Positions 22,146-29,270 of a stretch of 43,698 bases of DNA are shown piece by piece. The stretch is from positions 1-43,698 of the forward strand of contig CAKSDP010000017.1 in assembly GCA_934446065.1 (NCBI GenBank). The letters run 5' to 3'. Origin of the DNA: an uncultured Eubacteriales bacterium. GTDB lineage: Bacteria; Bacillota; Clostridia; Oscillospirales; CAG-272. How positions within the stretch are numbered: the first letter of the stretch is position 1; each line of letters begins with the position of its first letter. The notes beneath the pieces were generated by a model that did no database searches, was not told the origin of the DNA, and worked only from the letters and a program-made list of their open reading frames with translations. The translations under genes and the position numbers were made by a program.

Positions 22146-22967
22146 ATGTTTTACAGACACGAAAACATTGTCCGCTCGACGCTGCTCGATGCTGCGGGGA
22201 TCGCGCACGGATTTGCAACGCGTGCGGGCGGAGTTACGACGATACCCGAGGCAGGCTCGATGAATCTCGCGCCGCTGCTCGGCGACAGCGATGAGAACGT
22301 GCGCGAGAATATTGCCCGTTTCGCGGAATATTCCGGACTGGGCGGGCGGCACGTGATATACGGGCATCAGATACACTCCGCCGATATACTGACGGTTGAC
22401 CGCGACACGCCGTATGGCGGAACGTGCGGTCGGGAGTGCGACGGATACGTCACGCGCGACAGCGGCGTTGCGCTGATGGTGCGCTCTGCCGACTGCGTTC
22501 CGGTGCTGCTTTACGGCGTGATTGATTCCGGGGCGATAGCCGTCGCGGCAGTTCACGCCGGATGGCGCGGTACGGTCGCCGGGATCGCAGGGGTTGCAGT
22601 CGATCGGCTGTGCGCGCTCGGATGTCGGCGCGACAGCGTGCGTGCGGCGATCGGTCCGTCCATTGCGGACTGCTGCTTTGAGGTTCAGGGCGATTTCATC
22701 GACGCGGTGAGCGCGGCTCGCGGTAGCGATTTCGCGGCACGGCACATTGCGCTGCGCGACGGCAGATACTTTGCGTCGCTTCAGCGGATGAATCTTGAAA
22801 TTCTTGCGGATGCGGTCGTGAGCGGCGATGCGGTTGACGTTTCGCCGGACTGCACGGCGCACATGAACGATATGTACCACTCGCACAGGGCGAGCGGCGG
22901 ACGCCGTGGCGTCGGAGGGGCGATGATCGGCGTGCCCGCCGCAGAAGGGGATGTGACTTATGACTGA
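22146..22967 (+). CDS. pgeF: Peptidoglycan editing factor / laccase-domain protein (YfiH)
   Basis: A 273-residue cytosolic protein of the DUF152/YfiH family. Conserved metal-site motifs: YGHQIHSADI, SADCVPVLLYG, VAAVHAGWRGTVAGI, IGPSIADCCFEVQGD, and SPDCTAHMNDMYHSHRASGGRRGVG near the C-terminus. The family hydrolyses misincorporated residues in peptidoglycan precursors in E. coli and has also been described as a purine nucleoside phosphorylase. ATG 22146 follows the nitroreductase by one base. Its 3' end overlaps the next gene by 8 nt. Confidence 0.92.
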   Translation: MFYRHENIVRSTLLDAAGIAHGFATRAGGVTTIPEAGSMNLAPLLGDSDENVRENIARFAEYSGLGGRHVIYGHQIHSADILTVDRDTPYGGTCGRECDGYVTRDSGVALMVRSADCVPVLLYGVIDSGAIAVAAVHAGWRGTVAGIAGVAVDRLCALGCRRDSVRAAIGPSIADCCFEVQGDFIDAVSAARGSDFAARHIALRDGRYFASLQRMNLEILADAVVSGDAVDVSPDCTAHMNDMYHSHRASGGRRGVGGAMIGVPAAEGDVTYD

Positions 22968-23754
22968 CGAGATCGTCTCCCGCACGGACGCGGAGACTTT
23001 AAGCGAGAGCGAGATGATATTCACGTGCGCGATGGACATCGGTGAGCGGATGCTCTGCTCCGGCGCGGAGGTCAACCGCGTTGAGGACACGGTGTCGCGC
23101 ATATGCCGGACTTACGGCATGACCGTCGATATCTTTTCGATCACGTCGCTCATCATCGCGACGGTGCGCACTCCGGAAAACAGGGTGCTGACCCAGACGA
23201 GACGCGCGTACTCGCGCTCGACCGACCTGTGCAGGCTTGAGGACTACAACGCGATGTCGCGAAAGATATGCGACGAGGGCCCGACTGCGGCAGCGGTACG
23301 CTCGATGATAGACGAGCTGACGGAGTCGCGGCCGAAAAGCCGCATACTCCGCGACATGATCGGCTACATACTTGCGGCGGGCGGATTCGCCATGTTTTTC
23401 GGCGGAACTCTCATTGACGGCGTTGCAGCGGCTGTGATCGGACTTCTCATCTATCTTATGGATCATTTTGTCCGTCCGCCGTCGCCGAACCAGCTCATCT
23501 ACACGTTCCTGTGCTCGGCGGCTGCCGGAACAGCGGCGGCGCTGACGCTAAGGCTCGGCGCTCCGATCAACGTTGACAAGGTGATCATCGGTGACATTAT
23601 GGTGCTTGTTCCCGGCATGGCGATCACGAACTCGATCAGAGATATGTTCTGCGGTGACATTATGACGGGGCTCCTCCGCCTGTCGGAGTCGGTGCTCTCG
23701 GGCGCTGCGATCGCGGCGGGCTTTGCCGTTCCGGTAATAATGTTCGGGATCTGA
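22960..23754 (+). CDS. Threonine/serine exporter ThrE-like, DUF1212 half
   Basis: A 264-residue membrane protein. The N-terminal soluble part (about 15-125) has the DUF1212 signature: MDIGERMLCSGAEVNRVEDTVSRI and VDIFSITSLIIATV. Five hydrophobic segments follow (about 130-264), with VLVPGMAITNSIRDM, the usual glycine-proline loop. In this family the exporter is normally completed by a separate ~150-residue DUF3815 protein; no such gene follows here. The start overlaps pgeF by 8 nt. The family can export threonine or serine; the substrate here is inferred. Confidence 0.85.
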   Translation: MTDEIVSRTDAETLSESEMIFTCAMDIGERMLCSGAEVNRVEDTVSRICRTYGMTVDIFSITSLIIATVRTPENRVLTQTRRAYSRSTDLCRLEDYNAMSRKICDEGPTAAAVRSMIDELTESRPKSRILRDMIGYILAAGGFAMFFGGTLIDGVAAAVIGLLIYLMDHFVRPPSPNQLIYTFLCSAAAGTAAALTLRLGAPINVDKVIIGDIMVLVPGMAITNSIRDMFCGDIMTGLLRLSESVLSGAAIAAGFAVPVIMFGI

Positions 23755-23757
23755 GGA

Positions 23758-24015
23758 TCAGAGAATCAGAAATATCGCGGCGCAGATAACTGTACCGGCT
23801 GCGGCTCCGGCGCAGAACAGCGCGGCTTTTGCGAAGGCATGGCGGTGACGTCGGCGCGGCATCTTCTCGCGGAGAATGCGGTCCGCCTCGGCGGCGAGGT
23901 CGCAGTCGGAGACTGCAAAATCGGCGCTGCCTCGCAGGATGAAATACGCCTCGCTGAAAACGCGGCTTTTTGTATCTTTTACGTAGAATATTTTTCTCTG
24001 GCATCCGGTTACCAT
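23758..24015 (-). CDS. Small membrane protein, hypothetical
   Basis: An 85-residue protein with GGAGGAG 4 nt before the ATG at 24015. The N-terminal half holds VFSEAYFILR, a phrase I associate with small Clostridial proteins of unknown function. A basic patch MPRRRHRH is followed by one C-terminal membrane helix (FAKAALFCAGAAAGTVICAAIFLIL), so it is probably tail-anchored with the N-terminus inside. It converges with the exporter gene, with 3 nt between stop codons and no terminator between them. Confidence 0.65.
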   Translation of the reverse strand: MVTGCQRKIFYVKDTKSRVFSEAYFILRGSADFAVSDCDLAAEADRILREKMPRRRHRHAFAKAALFCAGAAAGTVICAAIFLIL

Positions 24016-24134
24016 GGTACTCCTCCGATAAATGGGTTTTGTACGCTCAGTGTTTGACCGGGGTGCGTGCGGGTATTCACCGCAGCCTTAAAATTCCAAA
24101 ATATTTAACAATATGAAAACATACGAAAAAGCTA

Positions 24135-24163
24135 TTGCAAACGGCTTCGGATATGGGTATAAT
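24135..24163 (+). promoter_or_regulatory. Promoter of the 24210 gene
   Basis: TTGCAA (24135-24140), 17-bp spacer, TATAAT (24158-24163). It places the transcript start near 24170 and excludes in-frame start codons further upstream. Confidence 0.82.
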
Positions 24164-24209
24164 AAAATTACTTTCGGTCGGATGGCCATGGTTTGCAAAG
24201 GATTCGGAA

Positions 24210-24491
24210 ATGCACTATTACACGTCAACAGCTTATCGCCACGAGGGCATTTTCGGGGGGCGCAGTTTCCCGGAGTCATCGCTCACGCTTGAGGATAATA
24301 CCGTTCGCGGGATCACGCGCGGTGTGACGTTCAACCTTCCGCCTGAGGACATTATAAATGTGTTTACGGAAAGGCGCGGTCTTTTTTCACAGGATCTTGT
24401 GATAGAGACGAAGTACACCGTATACAAGCTGCGCAGGCTCAAGGCGCCGCGCCGCGCTCAGAAGATCATTGCTTCGATGATAAATGCATAA
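24210..24491 (+). CDS. Small PH-like domain protein, hypothetical
   Basis: A 93-residue soluble protein with alternating strands and a C-terminal helix (LKAPRRAQKIIASMINA), consistent with a small bacterial PH-like fold: LTLEDNTVRGITRGVTFNLP, then DIINVFTERRGLFSQDLVIETKYTVYKLRRL. The ATG at 24210 is supported by AAAGGA 7 nt upstream and by the promoter at 24135-24163. It is a single-gene unit closed by a strong terminator. The function is not known. Confidence 0.65.
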   Translation: MHYYTSTAYRHEGIFGGRSFPESSLTLEDNTVRGITRGVTFNLPPEDIINVFTERRGLFSQDLVIETKYTVYKLRRLKAPRRAQKIIASMINA

Positions 24492-24493
24492 GA

Positions 24494-24529
24494 AAAAAGG
24501 ACATCTGCTCTGCGGCGGATGTCCTTTTT
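24494..24529 (+). terminator. Intrinsic terminator
   Basis: AAAAAGGACATC/GATGTCCTTTTT, a 12-bp stem directly after the stop codon of the 24210 gene, with the T-run forming the distal arm. Confidence 0.85.
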
Positions 24530-24533
24530 GACT

Positions 24534-24571
24534 GGGATACGGTCGCTTTTGTCGAAAAGCGACCGTATCCC
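24534..24571. terminator. Long perfect hairpin between convergent genes
   Basis: GGGATACGGTCGCTTTT and its exact complement form a 17-bp stem with a GTCG loop, adjacent to the stop codon of the carboxypeptidase-like gene on the minus strand. There is no long T-run. The CGCTTTT/AAAAGCG core resembles the hairpin module of the composite repeat. Confidence 0.6.
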
Positions 24572-24575
24572 CCTT

Positions 24576-25907
24576 TCAGTATCGCTTGGTCTTTGCCGTA
24601 ACGCGAGCCTTGATCAAAACGTAAATAACCGTCAGTATAACAGCGGAAACGATCGTCGCAATGAAGAATCGGCTCTTCGTGAACTTCTCGATCTGCGACA
24701 GCGTGTAAAGCAGCTCCGACCGATCAATGTCAACAGTCGCAACAAGATCGGACGAGCCGATTACCTCGCCGTCGTATATCACCGTCACAGCGCCCGCAAC
24801 CGAGCCCTTCACCACCGGCGCCGCAAGCGATTCGTACAGCGTCGTGTAGCTGTATTCAAGATTTTCGCCCTTCTTCACCGTGCACGGCAGGTATACCCGT
24901 ACATCGTTCGCGGGCGCAAGCGTCACAAAATCTATCGCCGACGACAGCGTCACCGGAATCTCGCAGATGATGTCATCCGTCGAGAGTACGTCTGCGTATT
25001 TCCATGCCGCAAACGCCCAGTCGAACAGCGCGATCGCACCTGCGTAGCCCGCGTTCGCCCGCTCGTCGGACGTGCACCCCATGAGTACGCAGAGATACGT
25101 CAGATCGCCGTCCGCGTTCTTCGCCGTCGCAACCACACAGGCGCCAGCCCGCGTCGTCCCGCCCGCGTTCATGCCCGTCGCGTACTCGTACCTGTACGCC
25201 GTCTCGTACGTGTCATAAAACTTCGATATGAGACAGTTCCGGTTGTAGATGTTGCGGAAATCCTTGACGTTCGTTGCCTCCATCACGTATTTTGGCGACG
25301 ACGTAACCTCCGCTATCAGCGGGATCGACGCCGCGTATTTCGCAATGATCGCCGTGTCCTTGCACGTCGTCACCATCGCGTCGTCGTGCAGCCCGGTCGG
25401 GTTCGTGTAGTGCGTGTCAAACGCACCGAGCAGCGCCGCCTTCGTGTTCATCATCGACACAAATTCGGAAACACTGCCGGCAACCGCGCACGCGAGCACG
25501 AGCGCCGCGTCGTTCGCGCCGCCCTCAAGACACGCGTACATCATGTCTCGCGCAGTCACGATCTCGCCCGCGACAAGCCCGATGTTGTTGCCCGCACGCA
25601 GCGCAAGCATCTCGTCGGTGACGGTGATCTTCTGATCGAGATCGCCGCCGAGCGTCTCCGCCGCGAGTATGCCCGTCATCAGCTTTACGGTCGATGCCGG
25701 ATATACCGCAGCCTCCGTGTCGCGCTCGTACAGCACACGATCATTCTCGAAATTGTACAGATAGACCGACGTGCATCCCTCCGCCGTCGGCGGGGAGTTC
25801 GGATCGACGACATCATCCGCAAGCGCCGGGATCGCACACGCCGCCGCGAGCAGTACCGCTATCACCGCCGCCGTAAGGCGTGCGATAACATTTCCTGTTT
25901 TCTTCAT
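24576..25907 (-). CDS. D-alanyl-D-alanine carboxypeptidase-like protein (S11) with altered motifs
   Basis: A 443-residue exported protein: signal peptide 1-30 (ends PALADD), S11 domain about 40-290, a beta-rich PBP5-like C-terminal domain and a final membrane helix (about 410-432) as anchor. The SxxK motif is intact (S72-T-V-K75). The SxN triad reads GAN (G130-A-N132), so its Ser is replaced. The KTG triad reads NAG at 247-249 in the context ATGMNAGGTTRAG, aligned to the usual DGIKTGYT..AG. It is either a subfamily with different chemistry or a binding protein that has lost activity. ATG 25907 with GGAG 9 nt upstream. It lies 72 nt after galK but behind a terminator. Confidence 0.82.
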   Translation of the reverse strand: MKKTGNVIARLTAAVIAVLLAAACAIPALADDVVDPNSPPTAEGCTSVYLYNFENDRVLYERDTEAAVYPASTVKLMTGILAAETLGGDLDQKITVTDEMLALRAGNNIGLVAGEIVTARDMMYACLEGGANDAALVLACAVAGSVSEFVSMMNTKAALLGAFDTHYTNPTGLHDDAMVTTCKDTAIIAKYAASIPLIAEVTSSPKYVMEATNVKDFRNIYNRNCLISKFYDTYETAYRYEYATGMNAGGTTRAGACVVATAKNADGDLTYLCVLMGCTSDERANAGYAGAIALFDWAFAAWKYADVLSTDDIICEIPVTLSSAIDFVTLAPANDVRVYLPCTVKKGENLEYSYTTLYESLAAPVVKGSVAGAVTVIYDGEVIGSSDLVATVDIDRSELLYTLSQIEKFTKSRFFIATIVSAVILTVIYVLIKARVTAKTKRY

Positions 25908-25927
25908 AAAACATTGCTCCGTTTTGC

Positions 25928-25960
25928 AAAAACGGGGGAAGCTGTGCCGCCATCCCCGTT
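25928..25960 (-). terminator. Intrinsic terminator between galK and the carboxypeptidase-like gene
   Basis: On the minus strand AACGGGG (25960-25954) pairs with CCCCGTT (25937-25931) and the distal arm runs into TTTTTGC. It lies 20 nt after the galactokinase stop codon. Confidence 0.75.
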
Positions 25961-25979
25961 GTGAGTCGTTTTTCTCTTG

Positions 25980-27275
25980 TTATGCCAGCTTGATCGCTCC
26001 GGCAAGTCTTACAGACAGAATGTGGCACGCGCCGTCGCCGAACACGCTGTCCATGTACTCGCGGTACTCCTCTGCAAGAGGCGTCGGTACGAATGCCTGA
26101 ATGGTTCCGGCAAATCCGCCGCCGTGAACGCGCCATGCGGCTCCCGTGCCCGCGAGCTTCTGCTCGGTGAGGCAGAGCGCAAGGGACAGACCCTGCTCGG
26201 ATACGTTCTTCGTGGTGAATACGTTCTGCAGGTACTTGTAGCTCGAGTTTCCGGAGGCGATAACGCCGTCGAGGAAGCCGCGGATGTCGCCCGCCTCAAG
26301 CGCGCGAACCTGCTCGGATACGCGGTCGTTCTCTGCGATGAAGTGAAGCGCGCGGAGAAGCGCACGGTCGCCGACCTTCTCGCGGAGCGATGCTGCTTTT
26401 GCAACGATATCAGCCGCCGTCAGCCCGCGAAGGACCGGACGTCCGAACTCAGCCGCAACAGCCTTCATCTCAGCCGGAACGGATGCGTAGTCCTCGTTGA
26501 GATCGGCGTGGTTTCCGCCGGTGTTTACGATGCACAGCGAGTAGCCCGCGCGGGTCAGATCGAAGTCCATCTTCTTGATGACGGGCGCAGTGGGGTCCTC
26601 AAAATCAATGGTGATGAAGCCGCCGACGGCGCACGCGGTCTGATCCATGAGTCCGCACGGCTTGCCGAAGAACTTGTTCTCGGCGAACTGCGACATCTTC
26701 GCGATCTCAACGTTGTCAACGCGACCGTCGTTGTACAGATGCGAGAAGATGTTGCCGACCATTACCTCAAATGCTGCGGAGGAAGAAAGTCCGCTGCCCT
26801 TGAGCACGTTCGACGTGGTGTATGCGTCATATCCGCCGACCTTGTAGCCTGCGTCAAGAAGCGCACGCTCCATTCCGGCGATGATCGACGCGGAGGTGAA
26901 GAATTTCGACTCATCGGGAGCCTCTGCCGCCTCGGGCGCAACAACGTCCTCGGGGAAGCCCTCGCTCTTGATGGTAACTACGCCGTCGTCGCGCACTGCG
27001 GCGATCGCGATAATGTCGAGGTTGATGCTTGCGGCGATAACGCGGCCGTGGTTGTGGTCGGTGTGGTTGCCGGAGATCTCGCTTCTGCCGCCGACGGAGA
27101 AGAGGTGTACGTCGCGCTCACCGTTGGGGTCAAACAGACGGCCGAATTCCTCGGCTGCGCCGATGACTCTCTCTCTGTGGTGCGCCATCATCTCGGGCGT
27201 GATGCCGCATTTTGCCGCGAAATCGGCGTCGAGCCGTCCCTCGGACACAAGTGCTTTAAGTTCGCAAAGTTTCAT
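25980..27275 (-). CDS. galK: Galactokinase-family GHMP kinase
   Basis: A 431-residue cytosolic sugar kinase. Galactokinase signatures: GGRSEISGNHTDHNHGRV at about 61-78 (a variant of PGRVNLIGEHTDYN), the GHMP ATP loop GSGLSSSAAFEV near 160, CGLMDQTACAVGG with the catalytic Asp, NTGGNHADLNEDY, and GGGFAGT near the C-terminus. The substituted sugar motif (SGNHTDHNH) belongs to a Clostridial subgroup usually annotated as galactokinase; other hexoses cannot be excluded. ATG 27275 with AAAGGG about 10 nt upstream. It has its own promoter and terminator; no other Leloir genes are in the window. Confidence 0.85.
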   Translation of the reverse strand: MKLCELKALVSEGRLDADFAAKCGITPEMMAHHRERVIGAAEEFGRLFDPNGERDVHLFSVGGRSEISGNHTDHNHGRVIAASINLDIIAIAAVRDDGVVTIKSEGFPEDVVAPEAAEAPDESKFFTSASIIAGMERALLDAGYKVGGYDAYTTSNVLKGSGLSSSAAFEVMVGNIFSHLYNDGRVDNVEIAKMSQFAENKFFGKPCGLMDQTACAVGGFITIDFEDPTAPVIKKMDFDLTRAGYSLCIVNTGGNHADLNEDYASVPAEMKAVAAEFGRPVLRGLTAADIVAKAASLREKVGDRALLRALHFIAENDRVSEQVRALEAGDIRGFLDGVIASGNSSYKYLQNVFTTKNVSEQGLSLALCLTEQKLAGTGAAWRVHGGGFAGTIQAFVPTPLAEEYREYMDSVFGDGACHILSVRLAGAIKLA

Positions 27276-27341
27276 TTTTCATTTTCCCTTTCTTATCCGG
27301 AAAAGCACCGCGCAATGCTGCGGTACGGTTTTTCTCCTATT

Positions 27342-27370
27342 ATTATAACAGAGCAGACCCCACAGCGCAA
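27342..27370 (-). promoter_or_regulatory. Promoter of galK
   Basis: On the minus strand TTGCGC (27370-27365), 17-bp spacer, TATAAT (27347-27342), about 60 nt before the start codon. Confidence 0.75.
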
Positions 27371-27432
27371 CCTTTTTTCTGATTTTTTGTTCCGGAAATG
27401 CCGCATAGGTGCCGTTTTTCTTCGCGAACCCC

Positions 27433-27461
27433 TTGACACAAGGGATATGCGGGAGTAAAAT
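27433..27461 (+). promoter_or_regulatory. Promoter of rny
   Basis: TTGACA (27433-27438), 17-bp spacer, TAAAAT (27456-27461). The RNA would have a leader of about 210 nt that includes a CGCCGC/GCGGCG hairpin at 27526-27543. The rest of the 27276-27678 intergenic region shows no gene. Confidence 0.8.
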
Positions 27462-27678
27462 ATATATGTGTATCTATATGTATGGACAAACCTTACAGCG
27501 CAGATGCGCGACATATTTTACATTGCGCCGCAGACGGGCGGCGTGTATACATAGATTTTTTATATGTGACTACCGCGGCGGCGGACAAAATAATATGTAA
27601 ATTAACTGAATAGTATACGCGTCGGGCATTACCCTTATGCGGCACCGAAAGAAAATTCAAAAATCAGGAGGTGCAGGA

Positions 27679-29226
27679 ATGCCTTACATCATTTTGAGTG
27701 TGGTGATCACCCTTGTCATCGCACTTCCGCTCGGAATCTGTATCGGCTACATTTTCCGGAAGAAGAATGCCGAGAGAGAGATCGGCTTTGCCGAGCTTCA
27801 GGCGAAAAAGATCCTCGAGGACGGCATCAAGGTAGCGGAAACCAAGAAAAAAGAAGCAATGATCGAAGCTAAAGAAGAAATTCTTAAGCAGAAGAACGAG
27901 TTTGACGCAGAAGTCAAGGAGCGCCGCAACGAGCTTTCCCGCCAGGAAAACAGAGTTGCCGCAAAGGAGGAAACTCTCGAGCGCAAGACCGAGAACCTCG
28001 AACGCAAGGACGAAAATCTCACAAAGAAGCTCCACCGTGCTGAGGAGGAGCTTGCAAAGGTTGAAAAGCTCCGCGAGGAGCAGGAGGAGGCGCTTCAGCG
28101 CATCTCCGGCATGACCGCCGATCAGGCAAAGGCAGAGCTTATCGAATCGCTTGAATCCGCAGTGCGCCACGAGCAGGCGATGAAGATGGCGGAGCTTGAG
28201 GCTCAGTTCAAGGACGAGGCGGACGCAAAGGCAAGAAACATCGTATCGCTTGCGATACAGCGCTGCGCGGCAGATCAGGTCGCAGAGACGACGGTATCCG
28301 TTGTGCCGCTGCCGAGCGAGGAGATGAAGGGACGCATCATCGGCCGCGAGGGCAGAAACATCCGCGCGATCGAGACGCTGACCGGCGTCGATCTCATAAT
28401 CGACGATACCCCCGAGGCTATAACGCTGTCGTGCTTTGATCCGGTTCGCCGCGAGATCGCACGTATTGCGCTTGAAAAGCTGATCTCCGACGGACGTATC
28501 CATCCGACGAGAATCGAAGATATGGTTGAAAAGGCACGCCGCGAGGTCGAGGCATCGATCAAGCAGGCGGGCGAAAAGGCAACATTCGAGACGGGCATTC
28601 ACGGGCTCAACTCAGAGCTTGTACGTCTGCTCGGCCGTCTTAAATACCGCACGAGTTACGGTCAGAACGTCCTCAATCACTCGATCGAGGTATCACTTCT
28701 GTCCGGCATAATCTCAAACGAGCTCGGCGTGGATTCGACGCTTGCAAAGCGTGCGGGACTTCTGCACGATATCGGTAAGGCGCTGACGCAGGAGGTCGAG
28801 GGATCTCACGTTGAGATCGGCGTCGAGGTGGCTCGCAAGTACAAGGAGAGCCGCGAGATAATCCACGCGATCGAAGCACACCACGGAGACGTGGAGCCGC
28901 AGACGATCACCGCAGTGATCGTGCAGGCTGCCGATGCGATATCGGCTGCACGTCCCGGCGCACGCCGCGAGAATCTCGAGAACTACATCAAGAGACTTGC
29001 AAAGCTCGAGGAGATCGCCGGAAGCTTCAACGGAGTCGAAAAGACCTTCGCGATCCAGGCGGGCCGCGAGATCCGCATAATGGTCAAGCCCGAGGTCATC
29101 AGCGACGAGGGAATGAAGCTCGTTGCGCGTGACATCGTAAAGAAGATCGAGTCGGAGCTGGAGTATCCGGGACAGATCAAGGTAAATCTGATCCGCGAGA
29201 GCCGCGCCGTCGATTACGCAAAATAA
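27679..29226 (+). CDS. rny: Ribonuclease Y
   Basis: A 515-residue membrane-anchored endoribonuclease that starts mRNA decay. One N-terminal membrane helix (about 5-28) is followed by a long coiled coil (about 35-190), a KH domain with EEMKGRIIGREGRNIRAIE (about 213-275), and an HD domain with RAGLLHDIGKAL (the HD metal site) and IIHAIEAHHGDVEP. The C-terminus IKVNLIRESRAVDYAK is typical. The start at ATG 27679 has AGGAGGTG upstream; a longer in-frame start at 27637 lacks a site. The length matches the family (about 520). Confidence 0.96.
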   Translation: MPYIILSVVITLVIALPLGICIGYIFRKKNAEREIGFAELQAKKILEDGIKVAETKKKEAMIEAKEEILKQKNEFDAEVKERRNELSRQENRVAAKEETLERKTENLERKDENLTKKLHRAEEELAKVEKLREEQEEALQRISGMTADQAKAELIESLESAVRHEQAMKMAELEAQFKDEADAKARNIVSLAIQRCAADQVAETTVSVVPLPSEEMKGRIIGREGRNIRAIETLTGVDLIIDDTPEAITLSCFDPVRREIARIALEKLISDGRIHPTRIEDMVEKARREVEASIKQAGEKATFETGIHGLNSELVRLLGRLKYRTSYGQNVLNHSIEVSLLSGIISNELGVDSTLAKRAGLLHDIGKALTQEVEGSHVEIGVEVARKYKESREIIHAIEAHHGDVEPQTITAVIVQAADAISAARPGARRENLENYIKRLAKLEEIAGSFNGVEKTFAIQAGREIRIMVKPEVISDEGMKLVARDIVKKIESELEYPGQIKVNLIRESRAVDYAK

Positions 29227-29236
29227 TATCGAACAC

Positions 29237-29266
29237 AAAAGACCGCAGCATATGCTGCGGTCTTTT
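29237..29266. terminator. Bidirectional terminator
   Basis: A perfect palindrome AAAAGACCGCAGCA/TGCTGCGGTCTTTT between the convergent rny and ECF operons. It ends in T-runs on both strands. Confidence 0.93.
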
Positions 29267-29270
29267 TATA

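Noticed and set aside
24135..24209. 25-codon upstream extension of the 24210 gene
   Set aside because: It overlaps the promoter TTGCAA/TATAAT and therefore would not be transcribed.
24519..25964. Plus-strand open frame of 481 codons opposite the carboxypeptidase-like gene
   Set aside because: Arg/His/Val-rich composition without domains, fully antisense to a real gene with signal peptide and catalytic motifs.
25977..27458. Plus-strand open frame of 493 codons opposite galK
   Set aside because: Antisense shadow of galK; no Shine-Dalgarno site and no motif.
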